Source of the DNA: Bacteroidia bacterium
GTDB taxonomy: Bacteria > Bacteroidota > Bacteroidia > Flavobacteriales > Schleiferiaceae
NCBI GenBank assembly: GCA_030424545.1
Contig: JAUHWL010000007.1
Location: forward strand, 1-64,000
DNA: 64,000 nt
Direction of reading: 5' to 3'
In this document: positions 28,109 through 36,697 of the stretch, piece after piece
Position numbering within the stretch: position 1 is the stretch's first letter
Layout of the letters: each line of letters opens with the position of its first letter
Notes under the pieces: generated by a model
What the model saw: the letters and a program-made list of their open reading frames with translations, nothing else
Databases searched by the model: none
Told to the model about the DNA's origin: nothing
Program-made: the position numbers and the translations under genes

Positions 28109-28151
28109 AAAAGGCACTTTTTTATTTCACAATAAAAAGTGCCTTTTTTAA
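28109..28151. terminator. Intrinsic terminator after the giant T9SS gene
   Basis: AAAAGGCACTTTTT and AAAAAGTGCCTTTTTT form a long stem around an AT-rich loop, with a T-run at the end. Confidence 0.85.
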
Positions 28152-28223
28152 TTTATAAACTGACAATTGTCGTGTTTTATTACCCGAATTAGCTTCACCT
28201 TTAAACCAATAAAAATAGGTGAA

Positions 28224-28646
28224 ATGAAAACGCACGTTCCCATTACGCATATAATGACAAGCCAAGTTTTGTCTGTTACAAAAGAAACCCCTTTGCATGA
28301 GGTAGAGCGTTTAATGAAAAAAAAGCACATTAGACACATGCCTGTGATTCAAGGGAAAAACATAATTGGTATAGTTAGTTTAACCGATTTAGAACGGTTG
28401 AGTTTTGCGGCAAGTTTTGGCGAAGAAAGTGATGAAGATGAAGTAACGGTAATGAGTCTATTAAGTTTAGATCAGGTTATGATTAGGAAACCCTTCTCAC
28501 TTCAAAAAAACGCTACAGTGGGCGATGCCACCCAAGTATTAATAAGAATGGACTTTCATGCTTTACCCATATTAGATGGTGAAGAGCTAATAGGTATAGT
28601 TACTACAACAGATTTGTTAAAGTATTTTACCGGAGAATACGCGTGA
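28224..28646 (+). CDS. CBS-domain pair protein
   Basis: I choose ATG 28224 (140 residues). The upstream in-frame TTG at 28167 lies almost in the previous terminator. The protein is two CBS motifs in tandem and nothing else: ITHIMTSQVLSV to GIVSLTDLERL (about 6-65) and LDQVMIRKPFSL to GIVTTTDLLKYF (about 80-138). Stand-alone CBS pairs bind adenosyl nucleotides and regulate partner proteins. The partner here is unknown. The gene stands alone between two terminators. Confidence 0.88.
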   Translation: MKTHVPITHIMTSQVLSVTKETPLHEVERLMKKKHIRHMPVIQGKNIIGIVSLTDLERLSFAASFGEESDEDEVTVMSLLSLDQVMIRKPFSLQKNATVGDATQVLIRMDFHALPILDGEELIGIVTTTDLLKYFTGEYA

Positions 28647-28673
28647 GAGTTTAGTTTGGTGTTTAGTTTTTTT

Positions 28674-28717
28674 AACCGTCTTGTCTTTTAAAAATGGGTA
28701 GCAAGACGGTTTTTTTA
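28674..28717. terminator. Bidirectional intrinsic terminator
   Basis: AACCGTCTTG/CAAGACGGTT stem with A- and T-rich flanks serves the CBS gene and the convergent VOC gene. Its T-run runs into the VOC stop codon. Confidence 0.85.
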
Positions 28718-29110
28718 TGCTTTGGGTTCAATTAAATCCCAAAGGTTTCCGAAGCAATCTGCAAAAACCAAAACTTTGCCAAAATCTTCTTGTTTTGGGG
28801 CTCTTACAATTTCTATGTTGTGTTTTTTTAAGTTGGCAAAATCTCTTTCTAAATCATCGGTGTGCATAAATAAAAACACGCGTCCGCCTGTTTGGTTTCC
28901 TACATATTGTCTCTGAGTTTCGTTTTTTGCTTTGGCCAATAGCAGCGCCATGTTTGCTTTTCCTTTGGGTTTTATGCGCACCCATCTTTTGTTTTCATTG
29001 GGTAGAAAAGTGTCTTCAAGTAAATCAAAATGTAACTTCTTAGTGTAAAACTCTATGGCTTTATCGTAGTCATCAACTACAATACTTATCTGAAATATAT
29101 TTTGTTCCAT
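28715..29110 (-). CDS. VOC-superfamily (glyoxalase/bleomycin-resistance-like) protein
   Basis: ATG 29110 gives 131 residues. An in-frame TTG at 29128 would overlap the previous gene. The protein is a single VOC module: MEQNIFQISIVVDDYDKAIEFY at the start, a middle strand MALLLAKA and a C-terminal strand ending NLWDLIEP, with a Glu at the usual third metal position. The reaction cannot be predicted from this. It is most like uncharacterised VOC proteins annotated as glyoxalase or bleomycin-resistance proteins. It is coupled to the CsaA-like gene (10-bp gap). Confidence 0.82.
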   Translation of the reverse strand: MEQNIFQISIVVDDYDKAIEFYTKKLHFDLLEDTFLPNENKRWVRIKPKGKANMALLLAKAKNETQRQYVGNQTGGRVFLFMHTDDLERDFANLKKHNIEIVRAPKQEDFGKVLVFADCFGNLWDLIEPKA

Positions 29111-29120
29111 ACGTTTTTGT

Positions 29121-29468
29121 TTAACCAATTCGGGTGCCGTTCTCTACTTTTCCATCAGGCTGTAAAAGAGTAACTGTTTTGTTGTTAACGGCACCAAGTA
29201 CCAAGCATTCGCTCATAAAATTGGCAATTTGTTTTGGCGGAAAATTAATTACGGCAACAACTTGTTTACCAATTATATTTTCTGGTGTGTACAACTCGGT
29301 AATTTGTGCCGAAGTTTTTTTAACACCAAACTCGCCAAAATCTATTTTTAATTTAAGGGCAGGAATTCGGGCTTCTTTAAAAGGTTCGGCATGTAAAACT
29401 GTGCCCACACGCATTTCTACATGCATAAATTCTTGCCAGTTAAGCAAATGCTCTTTTGGGGTTTGCAT
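29121..29468 (-). CDS. csaA: CsaA-like tRNA-binding domain protein
   Basis: This 115-residue protein is a single tRNA-binding OB fold of the CsaA family: VEMRVGTVLHAEPF, ARIPALKLKIDFG, SAQIT and VVAVINFPPKQIA, then SECLVLGA. CsaA of Bacillus acts as an export-related chaperone and binds tRNA. The same fold forms the C-terminal domain of MetRS. The length fits stand-alone CsaA. It precedes the VOC gene, with which it is probably cotranscribed. Confidence 0.88.
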   Translation of the reverse strand: MQTPKEHLLNWQEFMHVEMRVGTVLHAEPFKEARIPALKLKIDFGEFGVKKTSAQITELYTPENIIGKQVVAVINFPPKQIANFMSECLVLGAVNNKTVTLLQPDGKVENGTRIG

Positions 29469-29500
29469 TTTTGTTAAATGATGTTTTTAAGGCGCGAGGT

Positions 29501-30628
29501 TTATTTATCTTTTTCTTCTAACGTTCCATCGGCATGCAAAGCAAACCTGCCTTTTGTTCTATCATGCACCTGATCGTACTTGGGCCATGGCCAACCACCA
29601 AATTTGGTTCTGTTGTAGTCTTCAAATGCATCTTGTATTTCTTGTTTAGAATTCATCACAAAAGGGCCATACTGTATGACCTGTTCACCAATTGGTCTTC
29701 CTTGTAAAATAAGTATGCTCACTTCGTTATTTCCGGCCACTAAGTGTGTTTCAACTTCGGGTTTTAATTCAACCGCATGATATTTAGAAATCTTTTCTGT
29801 GCCAATGGTCAGGGCATCGCCTTCATAAAAATAGAGGGTTCTGTTTATTTCTTTACTAGCTAGCGGAAGAGTAAACTGCGCACCGGGCTGTAACTTCATG
29901 TTGTAGATGGCCACTTCATTAAGGGCATCTGCGGCCCAAGAGTCGGGCGGAGGGGCAGGAGCGGTTGCATGGCCTAGCTTACCAGCAATAACTTCTACTT
30001 TGGTTTGTTTATCGTCCGTTGTAAAAATGGGCGTGTTTTCTCTCCACAGCATTTTAAAGTGAGGTTCAACCATTTTGCTTTTACGTGGCAAATTCAACCA
30101 AATTTGAAACAGCTCTAACGGATTTTCCCCATCGGTTTTAATAAGTGGAAACATCTCAGAATGTTGTACGCCTTTGCCAGCCGTCATCCACTGTACATCG
30201 CCATCGCCATATCGGCCAGCGGCCCCCAAACTATCTGCATGATCTACCATGCCTTTACGCACAACAGTAATGGTTTCAAAACCGCGGTGCGGATGACCAG
30301 GAAAACCAGGAACATTTTTACCATGATACATTCTAAAACCATCTTTAATAATAAAATCATCTCCTGCGTGCCGGCCCGTCAGTAGTTTTTTGTCAGGCCC
30401 CATTACTTCGTTTCCTTTAGGATAATGATCTTCGTGGTGAACACAAAACAAAAAAGGGTCTTGTGTTTCCCACTGAAACCCTAAAGGTTTAATGGATTTT
30501 ATCGGATTTATAGCTTCATTCATTTTTGTAATTGTTTTAGAAATGCCCTCAAACGGAAGAGAAACGGCAGCGCCCGTTATCAGACCTAATTTGGCTAAAA
30601 AATTTCTGCGTGGTAACTTTTCTTTCAT
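29501..30628 (-). CDS. Pirin-family cupin protein with Tat-like signal
   Basis: This 375-residue protein has N-terminal RRNFLAKLG followed by a hydrophobic stretch (about 7-27), which resembles a Tat signal. The rest is a pirin: the iron-binding set His112, His114 (GHPHRGFETI), His156 and Glu158 (GKGVQHSE) is complete, and the C-terminal cupin half contains ILQGRPIGE and a YGPFVMN segment. Pirins are usually cytoplasmic or nuclear, and some oxidise quercetin. Export of a folded iron protein through Tat is plausible but unusual. It is the last gene on this strand before the divergent operon at 30807. Confidence 0.88.
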   Translation of the reverse strand: MKEKLPRRNFLAKLGLITGAAVSLPFEGISKTITKMNEAINPIKSIKPLGFQWETQDPFLFCVHHEDHYPKGNEVMGPDKKLLTGRHAGDDFIIKDGFRMYHGKNVPGFPGHPHRGFETITVVRKGMVDHADSLGAAGRYGDGDVQWMTAGKGVQHSEMFPLIKTDGENPLELFQIWLNLPRKSKMVEPHFKMLWRENTPIFTTDDKQTKVEVIAGKLGHATAPAPPPDSWAADALNEVAIYNMKLQPGAQFTLPLASKEINRTLYFYEGDALTIGTEKISKYHAVELKPEVETHLVAGNNEVSILILQGRPIGEQVIQYGPFVMNSKQEIQDAFEDYNRTKFGGWPWPKYDQVHDRTKGRFALHADGTLEEKDK

Positions 30629-30777
30629 GCCTCACAAACTGTTGTGAAGTAACAATTTAGGGCAATTTATGTTTTTGTACTTTTTTATTTTAGACAGAGG
30701 TACAAAAGTTTTAGAAATACGCGTTAATCATTCTGGCGTAGTTGTTGAAAGTACGCAACCAATACATTCTACATCGT

Positions 30778-30785
30778 TAAATTTG
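30778..30785 (+). promoter_or_regulatory. Candidate -7 element
   Basis: TAAATTTG matches TAnnTTTG and ends 21 bases before ATG 30807. It lies inside the longer frame that starts at 30669, so it supports the downstream start. Confidence 0.4.
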
Positions 30786-30806
30786 CACGTTTTCAGAAAT
30801 AAATTT

Positions 30807-31487
30807 ATGTACAAAATATTCTTCGTTTTAGCCGCTTTGGCATCACAGTTTGCCATGGCTCAATACAACAATACAGATGCCCAGGGTCGTAAACAGGGCA
30901 CTTGGAAAAAGTATTACGACAATGAAAAATTAAGATATCAAGGAACTTTTAAAAATGACATTCCGGTAGGGACATTTACCTATTACTATGAAAACGGCAA
31001 AGAAATGGCCGTGAATGTGTATCGCAAAAACACGGGTAACTCAGACTCTAAACAATATAATGAACAAGGCGTTTTAATAGCCGAAGGAAAATATAACGGC
31101 AAAGAAAAAGATAGCATTTGGCGTATTTACAACGACAAAGGCATTTTTATAGCCGAAGAAGCCTACGCCAAAGGCATAAAAAACGGAGCATGGGTAACCT
31201 ATTTTGAAGACGGAAACGTAGCAGAACGCATTGAATATATTGATGGAAAAAAGCATGGTTTGTGGGTACAGAAATATGAAGATGGCAAAAACCATGTTAA
31301 GGGCAATTACGAAAACGGAAAGCTAAACGGCCCCTGCACGTATTTTGATGGCCTAGGAAAACCTCAAGCTCGTGGCAATTATAAAAACGGACTAAAAACC
31401 GGAGTTTGGCTTATTTACGAAGAAGGAAAGCTAATCTTGAAAGAAGAATACAAACAAGGCAAACTAATAAAGTCTACAGAAATTTAA
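30807..31487 (+). CDS. Exported MORN/YwqK-like repeat protein
   Basis: I choose ATG 30807 (226 residues). It gives a clean signal peptide (about 1-19, ending AMAQ), and the 46-residue extension from 30669 spans a likely promoter. The mature protein is about seven repeats of the YwqK/MORN-like type (G.W..YY.NGK, each about 22 residues: [52 protein letters not shown]). In Bacteroidota such proteins are abundant, exported and mostly uncharacterised. It lies 1 bp before mnmA and is probably cotranscribed with it, though a functional link is not apparent. Confidence 0.85.
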   Translation: MYKIFFVLAALASQFAMAQYNNTDAQGRKQGTWKKYYDNEKLRYQGTFKNDIPVGTFTYYYENGKEMAVNVYRKNTGNSDSKQYNEQGVLIAEGKYNGKEKDSIWRIYNDKGIFIAEEAYAKGIKNGAWVTYFEDGNVAERIEYIDGKKHGLWVQKYEDGKNHVKGNYENGKLNGPCTYFDGLGKPQARGNYKNGLKTGVWLIYEEGKLILKEEYKQGKLIKSTEI

Positions 31488-31488
31488 A

Positions 31489-32679
31489 ATGAAAAAGGTT
31501 GTTGTAGGATTATCGGGTGGAGTAGATAGCAGCGTAGCCGCACATTTGTTATTAGAACAAGGCTACGAGGTAATAGGCCTTTTTATGCGCAATTGGGTAG
31601 ATGAATCTGTAACCTTACACAACGAGTGCCCATGGGTAGAAGATAGCAATGATGCCATGATGGTTGCCGAAAAACTAGGCATACCTTTTCAAGTAATAGA
31701 TTTAAGTGCAGAGTACAAAGAGCGTATAGTTGATTATATGTTTAACGAGTATGAAGCCGGTCGCACGCCAAACCCGGATGTGCTGTGCAACAGAGAAATA
31801 AAATTCGATTCTTTTTTAAAAGCCGCTATGGCGCTTGGGGCAGATTATGTTGCCACAGGGCATTATTGCCGTAAAGGCGAGGTTGTTGTAAACGGGGAAA
31901 CAAAATATCAGTTATTAGCGGGTGTAGACCAAAACAAAGACCAAAGCTATTTTCTGTGTCAGTTAAATCAACAACAGCTTGCAAAAGCACTTTTTCCCAT
32001 TGGTGAGTTAACCAAACCAGAAGTACGAGAAATAGCACAAAACCTAGATTTGGTTACAGCTAATAAAAAAGATAGTCAAGGCCTTTGCTTTATTGGCCAT
32101 GTGCGTTTGCCCGATTTTTTACAACAGCAATTAAAGCCCAAAAAAGGCGATGTGATAGAAATTTCCGCCACACACAATGTATATCAACAGCCGGTGTTGG
32201 CATCGGGTAGCAACCAAAATAGTTTGGCCGAATTGGCAGCTCCATTTGTTTATACAAAAGATATGGGTAAGGTTTTGGGGCAGCACAATGGCGCGCATTA
32301 CTTTACCAACGGACAACGCAGAGGATTGCAAATTGGTGGTTCGCCATTGCCGTTGTTTGTAATTGCTACAGATGTAAAAGAAAACGTAATCTATGTTGGG
32401 CAAAGCGAGCAACATCCAGGGTTATACAGAAACGCGTTATTAATTAAATCTGCCGATGAACATTGGCTGCGCGAAGATTTGGCTTTAAACATTGGCGAAG
32501 AAAGAGAGTTTGATGTACGCATCCGCTACAGACAGCCCTTAGAAAAAGCTACATTATGTAAAACCGAAGACGGGTTGTATATTGTGTTTTCAAATGCACA
32601 AAAAGCCATAGCTGCAGGGCAGTTTGCCGCGTGGTACAATCAAGATGAATTAATAGGTAGCGGAGTAATTTCGGCATGA
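31489..32679 (+). CDS. mnmA: tRNA-specific 2-thiouridylase MnmA
   Basis: This 396-residue enzyme inserts sulfur at C2 of the wobble uridine (U34) of Lys, Glu and Gln tRNAs, using ATP and a persulfide. It has the PP-loop SGGVDSS (9-15), catalytic Cys100 ([12 protein letters not shown]) and the second Cys200 ([10 protein letters not shown]) that forms the active-site pair. A C-terminal OB-like region follows. The length is normal for the family. The stop codon overlaps the ATG of the downstream subtilase (ATGA). Confidence 0.96.
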   Translation: MKKVVVGLSGGVDSSVAAHLLLEQGYEVIGLFMRNWVDESVTLHNECPWVEDSNDAMMVAEKLGIPFQVIDLSAEYKERIVDYMFNEYEAGRTPNPDVLCNREIKFDSFLKAAMALGADYVATGHYCRKGEVVVNGETKYQLLAGVDQNKDQSYFLCQLNQQQLAKALFPIGELTKPEVREIAQNLDLVTANKKDSQGLCFIGHVRLPDFLQQQLKPKKGDVIEISATHNVYQQPVLASGSNQNSLAELAAPFVYTKDMGKVLGQHNGAHYFTNGQRRGLQIGGSPLPLFVIATDVKENVIYVGQSEQHPGLYRNALLIKSADEHWLREDLALNIGEEREFDVRIRYRQPLEKATLCKTEDGLYIVFSNAQKAIAAGQFAAWYNQDELIGSGVISA

Positions 32680-34298
32680 AAAAATTAGTTTTTGTTTTAC
32701 TCATCTCTATATTTTGTACAAATGTGTACAGCCAAAATTTGGTATGGGTGTATTTTAAAGACAAACCCAATGCCGCCATTATGTTGGCCGAGCCAGAGCG
32801 CTACTTAAGCCAAAAATCAATTGCTAGAAGAGAGAAACAAAACATTCCCATTCAGTATTCAGATTTACCTGTTTCAGAAAATTATATCGCGCGGCTAAAG
32901 GGTTTAGATGTGCAAGTAAGGCAGCGCTCTCGTTGGTTAAATGCAGTGTCTGTGCACGCTACGCAAGACCAAATCGTGCAACTTAAAAAACAACATTTTG
33001 TAACAAAAATTGCCGAAGTTCATTCGCTACAAAAAACAGAAAATAATTTAGAGAATTCGTTTAGTTTGGCTGCAGTAAACAACACAGCGCCATACGAATA
33101 TGGCCCAAGTGCCAATCAGATATTCATGATGAATGGCGATTATTTGCACAACAACAATTGGCGCGGACAAAACATGCTTATTGCTGTTTTGGATGGTGGA
33201 TTTACGGGTGCAAATCAATTTATGCCGTTTGATAGTTTATGGAACAGAAACGGAGTGTTGGCCACCAAAGATTTTGTAGATGGAGATCAGGATGTTTTTC
33301 ACAACGGTAGCCACGGCATGAATGTTTTAAGCGTGTTGGCAGGAAACGTTCCCTTTCAATTGATTGGTAGTGCGCCAATGGCCAACTACCTCTTGCTTAA
33401 AAGCGAAGACCAGAGTAGTGAAACACCCATTGAAGAAGACAATTGGGTGGCGGCTGCGGAGTTTGCCGATAGCGCGGGGGCAGATATTATTACCTCTAGC
33501 TTAGGTTATGCCACATTTGATGGAGGCGTTGGAAATTATACGTGGGACGATTTAGATGGGAGAACCGCTACAACAAGCAAAGCTGCTGTAATGGCCGCAC
33601 GTAAAGGAATTTTAGTGGTAAATAGTGCAGGAAACGAAGGTAGAAGTAGTTGGCAAAAAATTATTACACCAGCCGATGCAGATAGCATTTTAGCCATTGG
33701 AGGTGTAGATGCACAGCGCAATTACGTGCTTTTTAGCAGTGTGGGGCCAACTGCCGATGGAAGAATAAAACCCGATGTTTCGGCACAAGCCCAAGGTGTT
33801 TATTTGGCATCAACAACGGGAGGCATTACCAACGGTAACGGTACATCATTTGCGGCACCTTTGGTTTCCGGGTTAAGTGCTTGTTTGTGGCAAAATCATC
33901 CCCATGCTACGGCTATGGAAGTAAGAGATGCCGTAATGCAAAGTGCACATTTATATGATGATCCGAACAACCAGTTGGGTTATGGAATTCCCGATTTTTA
34001 TTTGGCCGATTTTTTTCTAACAAACAATGAGAATTTGCCGTATTCAGACGATGATTTATCGATGATGCCGAATCCCATTGTAGACAATGTAACGCTTTTT
34101 GCACGTTTGTTGGTTTATCCTGCCATAGCAGAAATACAAGTTTTTGATGTGCTTGGAAATCGAATCGACACAAGAGAAATTAAAGTAGAATCTAGAATTA
34201 CGGTGCTTACCGAGTATCAAAATTTACCAGCAGGTGTATATGTTTTTCAAGTAAACTTAGGTTCGCTATCCTACAAAGAAAAAATGGTGAAACTGTAA
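32676..34298 (+). CDS. T9SS-exported S8 subtilisin-like serine protease
   Basis: This 540-residue protease has a signal peptide (about 1-20, ending YSQ) and an inhibitor-like propeptide (about 21-135). The catalytic triad is Asp173 (IAVLDGGF), His213 (GSHGMN) and Ser391 (NGTSFAAP), with oxyanion Asn320 (NSAGN). A type A T9SS sorting domain lies at the C-terminus (last 75 residues, starting about [10 protein letters not shown]). The domain order is the usual one for secreted Bacteroidota subtilases. It overlaps mnmA by 4 bp, a genomic accident of operon packing rather than a known functional pairing. Confidence 0.93.
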   Translation: MKKLVFVLLISIFCTNVYSQNLVWVYFKDKPNAAIMLAEPERYLSQKSIARREKQNIPIQYSDLPVSENYIARLKGLDVQVRQRSRWLNAVSVHATQDQIVQLKKQHFVTKIAEVHSLQKTENNLENSFSLAAVNNTAPYEYGPSANQIFMMNGDYLHNNNWRGQNMLIAVLDGGFTGANQFMPFDSLWNRNGVLATKDFVDGDQDVFHNGSHGMNVLSVLAGNVPFQLIGSAPMANYLLLKSEDQSSETPIEEDNWVAAAEFADSAGADIITSSLGYATFDGGVGNYTWDDLDGRTATTSKAAVMAARKGILVVNSAGNEGRSSWQKIITPADADSILAIGGVDAQRNYVLFSSVGPTADGRIKPDVSAQAQGVYLASTTGGITNGNGTSFAAPLVSGLSACLWQNHPHATAMEVRDAVMQSAHLYDDPNNQLGYGIPDFYLADFFLTNNENLPYSDDDLSMMPNPIVDNVTLFARLLVYPAIAEIQVFDVLGNRIDTREIKVESRITVLTEYQNLPAGVYVFQVNLGSLSYKEKMVKL

Positions 34299-34407
34299 GT
34301 GTTTGATATTCTATGCTTTTCTTTCAAACGCATAAAAGCTAAAAATAATGTTGTGTTTTTCGTTTTATCTTGGGCCAATTATAGCACCCAGATAAAACTG
34401 ATAAAGC

Positions 34408-35358
34408 ATGAATAGAATTACACAACTTTTCAATATAAAATATCCCATTGTGCAAGCCGGCATGATTTGGTGCAGCGGCTGGGAATTAGCAAGTGCCGCG
34501 GCAAATGCAGGTTGTTTAGGCATTCTTGGTTCGGGCTCTATGTACCCAGATGTGTTGCGCGAACACATTAAAAAAACCAAAGCTGCCACCAACAAACCCT
34601 TTGGCGTAAATGTGCCCATGTTGTATCCAGACATTGATAAGCACATGCAAATTATTATAGAAGAAGGAGTAAAGATTGTGTTTACATCGGCTGGCAATCC
34701 TAAAACGTGGACTAGCCATTTAAAGGAAGCTGGTATTACTGTGGTACATGTAGTAAGCAGCGCAAAATTTGCTTTAAAAAGCCAAGATGCTGGGGTAGAT
34801 GCCGTAGTTGCCGAAGGCTTTGAGGCCGGTGGCCATAATGGTCGTGAAGAAACCACAACGATGTGTTTAATACCAAGTGTAAAAGCAGCCTTAAACATTC
34901 CGCTTATTGCAGCCGGGGGCATTGGCACCGGACGCAGCATGTTGGCCGCCTTGGCCCTAGGTGCCGATGGCGTGCAAATAGGCAGCAGGTTTGCCGCAAG
35001 TACAGAGAGCTCTGCTCACGATGCATTTAAACAAGAAATTGTATCGGCACAAGAAGGTGCAACAGCGCTTACTTTAAAGGAGTTGGCTCCAGTGCGTTTA
35101 ATTAAAAATTCTTTTTACAACCAAGTGCAAGAGGCTTATGCGGCTGGAGCAAACAAACAAGAACTAGCAGATTTGTTGGGGCGTGGCCGAGCAAAAATGG
35201 GTATGTTTTTGGGCGATCTAGAAAAAGGAGAATTAGAAATAGGCCAGATTAGCGGCCAAATAAACGCTATAAAATCTACCGAAGAAATTGTAGAAGAAAT
35301 TATTGCCGAGTACCAATTGGCACGAAAAGAATTGCTTACCGAGGCTTATAACTTCTAA
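34408..35358 (+). CDS. Nitronate monooxygenase/FabK-like flavoprotein
   Basis: This 316-residue FMN TIM-barrel protein has the NMO/FabK motifs: PIVQAGMIWCSG at the start, EGFEAGGHNGR, LIAAGGIGTGRSM and GADGVQIGSRF (phosphate-binding loop). NMOs oxidise nitronates. FabK proteins are enoyl-ACP reductases of the same fold. Since a FabI is encoded at 57886, an NMO or 2-enoyl-reductase-like role is more likely than essential FabK activity, but motifs alone do not decide. It ends 2 bp before the Nramp-like gene, so they share a transcript. Confidence 0.85.
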   Translation: MNRITQLFNIKYPIVQAGMIWCSGWELASAAANAGCLGILGSGSMYPDVLREHIKKTKAATNKPFGVNVPMLYPDIDKHMQIIIEEGVKIVFTSAGNPKTWTSHLKEAGITVVHVVSSAKFALKSQDAGVDAVVAEGFEAGGHNGREETTTMCLIPSVKAALNIPLIAAGGIGTGRSMLAALALGADGVQIGSRFAASTESSAHDAFKQEIVSAQEGATALTLKELAPVRLIKNSFYNQVQEAYAAGANKQELADLLGRGRAKMGMFLGDLEKGELEIGQISGQINAIKSTEEIVEEIIAEYQLARKELLTEAYNF

Positions 35359-35360
35359 CA

Positions 35361-36599
35361 ATGGTTCCCCGTAATTTTTGGAAAGCATTTGGGCCAGGGC
35401 TTGTTTTTGCCGGAACGGCTATTGGTGTATCTCATTTGGTGCATAGCACGCGGGCGGGCGCAGAGTACGGCTACGCACTTGTGGTTTTTGTTATCCTCGC
35501 CAACGTTTTAAAATACCCTTTTTTCGATTTTGCCCCACGCTTTGCACAAGCAACCGGCACAACGCTTTTGGCTGGTTATTATAAATTGGGTAAAAAATGG
35601 TTGGTGCTTTATCTTTTGGTAACAAGCATATCTATGTTTATTGTAACAGGCGCGGTAAGTTTTGTTACAACCGCGTTGTTGGCCAATTTGCTGCATATAT
35701 CGGCTAGCTGGTTTTCTAGCTTAGCCATTGCCTTGTACGCGTTTTGCATCTTTATATTAGTAATAGGTAGTTACAAAGCGTTAGATAGAATAATAAAAGT
35801 TATCGCTATTGCCCTTGCTGCATCTACACTATTGTCCTTTTTTTTGGTGCTTGCCGATGGCGCAACGCCCGCCACAGAACTAAACGTGTTAGATTTATTA
35901 TCCGAAAAAAAACACTGGATTTTTATAATTGCCTTAATGGGGTGGATGCCAACAGCCATAGATATGAGCGCGTGGAGTAGCATTTGGACTGTAGCACGAA
36001 TTCAAGAAACAGGTTATAAGCCTTCGTTAAGAGAGGCGTTGCTCGATTTTAGAATTGGATATATAGCCACATCGGTATTGGCGTTGCTTTTTCTGGTGTT
36101 GGGTGCCGAGGTTATGTTTGCCAACGGAGAGGTGTTTTCTAATTCGGCCGCGGGTTTTACCCAGCAATTAATGAAAATGTTTACAAGCAAGTTGGGCAAT
36201 TGGAGCTTTTACATCATTGCTATTTCTGCATTTAGCGTAATGTTAAGCACCACGCTAACTGTTTTTGATGGCTATGCAAGAACTATTTCGGAAAGTTTCA
36301 CGTTGCTGATGAGCGAAAAAAAGCGCATCAATTACTCATTATGCTTGCTTGTAATTGGCATAGGCGGATTAGTTGTTGTTTTATTTTTTACCAACCAATT
36401 AAAGGTTTTGGTTGATGCTGCAACCATACTTTCTTTTTTAATAGCGCCCGTTGTTGCCTATTTAAATTACAAGTTGATTTTTTCTAAGCACACTCCCATT
36501 GATGCAAAGCCAAAAAGGGGTTTAAAAGTGTGGAGCATTTTAGGGCTTATCTACCTAAGTTTATTTACGGTATTATTTTTTGTGGTTTCGTTGAGTTAA
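35361..36599 (+). CDS. Divergent Nramp-family membrane transporter
   Basis: This 412-residue protein has about 11 TM helices and the overall Nramp pattern, starting with FGPGLVFAGTAIGVSHLVHSTRAGA. Canonical Nramp metal carriers have DPGN in TM1 and MPH in TM6. Here TM1 reads GVSHLV and TM6 GWMPTAIDMS, so the metal-coordinating residues are not conserved. It belongs to a divergent branch common in Bacteroidota whose substrate is not established. Automatic annotation as an Mn/Fe transporter would be unsafe. Confidence 0.75.
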   Translation: MVPRNFWKAFGPGLVFAGTAIGVSHLVHSTRAGAEYGYALVVFVILANVLKYPFFDFAPRFAQATGTTLLAGYYKLGKKWLVLYLLVTSISMFIVTGAVSFVTTALLANLLHISASWFSSLAIALYAFCIFILVIGSYKALDRIIKVIAIALAASTLLSFFLVLADGATPATELNVLDLLSEKKHWIFIIALMGWMPTAIDMSAWSSIWTVARIQETGYKPSLREALLDFRIGYIATSVLALLFLVLGAEVMFANGEVFSNSAAGFTQQLMKMFTSKLGNWSFYIIAISAFSVMLSTTLTVFDGYARTISESFTLLMSEKKRINYSLCLLVIGIGGLVVVLFFTNQLKVLVDAATILSFLIAPVVAYLNYKLIFSKHTPIDAKPKRGLKVWSILGLIYLSLFTVLFFVVSLS

Positions 36600-36601
36600 C
36601 G

Positions 36602-36640
36602 AAAAGGCTTTTCTTGGCTAATTAGGGCGCCTTTTTGGGG
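36602..36640 (+). terminator. Weak terminator candidate
   Basis: AAAAGGC and GCCTTTTT can pair around a loop of about 20 bases just after the Nramp-like stop codon. The stem is short for its loop. Confidence 0.35.
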
Positions 36641-36697
36641 TGTTGTTGCTTTTGGTTGACTGTTTTTCAATCTAATTTTGAGAAAAATTTTACGGCC

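Noticed and set aside
34365-34940. Minus-strand open frame of 191 codons over the NMO-like gene
   Set aside because: It is antisense to a gene with clear FMN-barrel motifs and has no family features.
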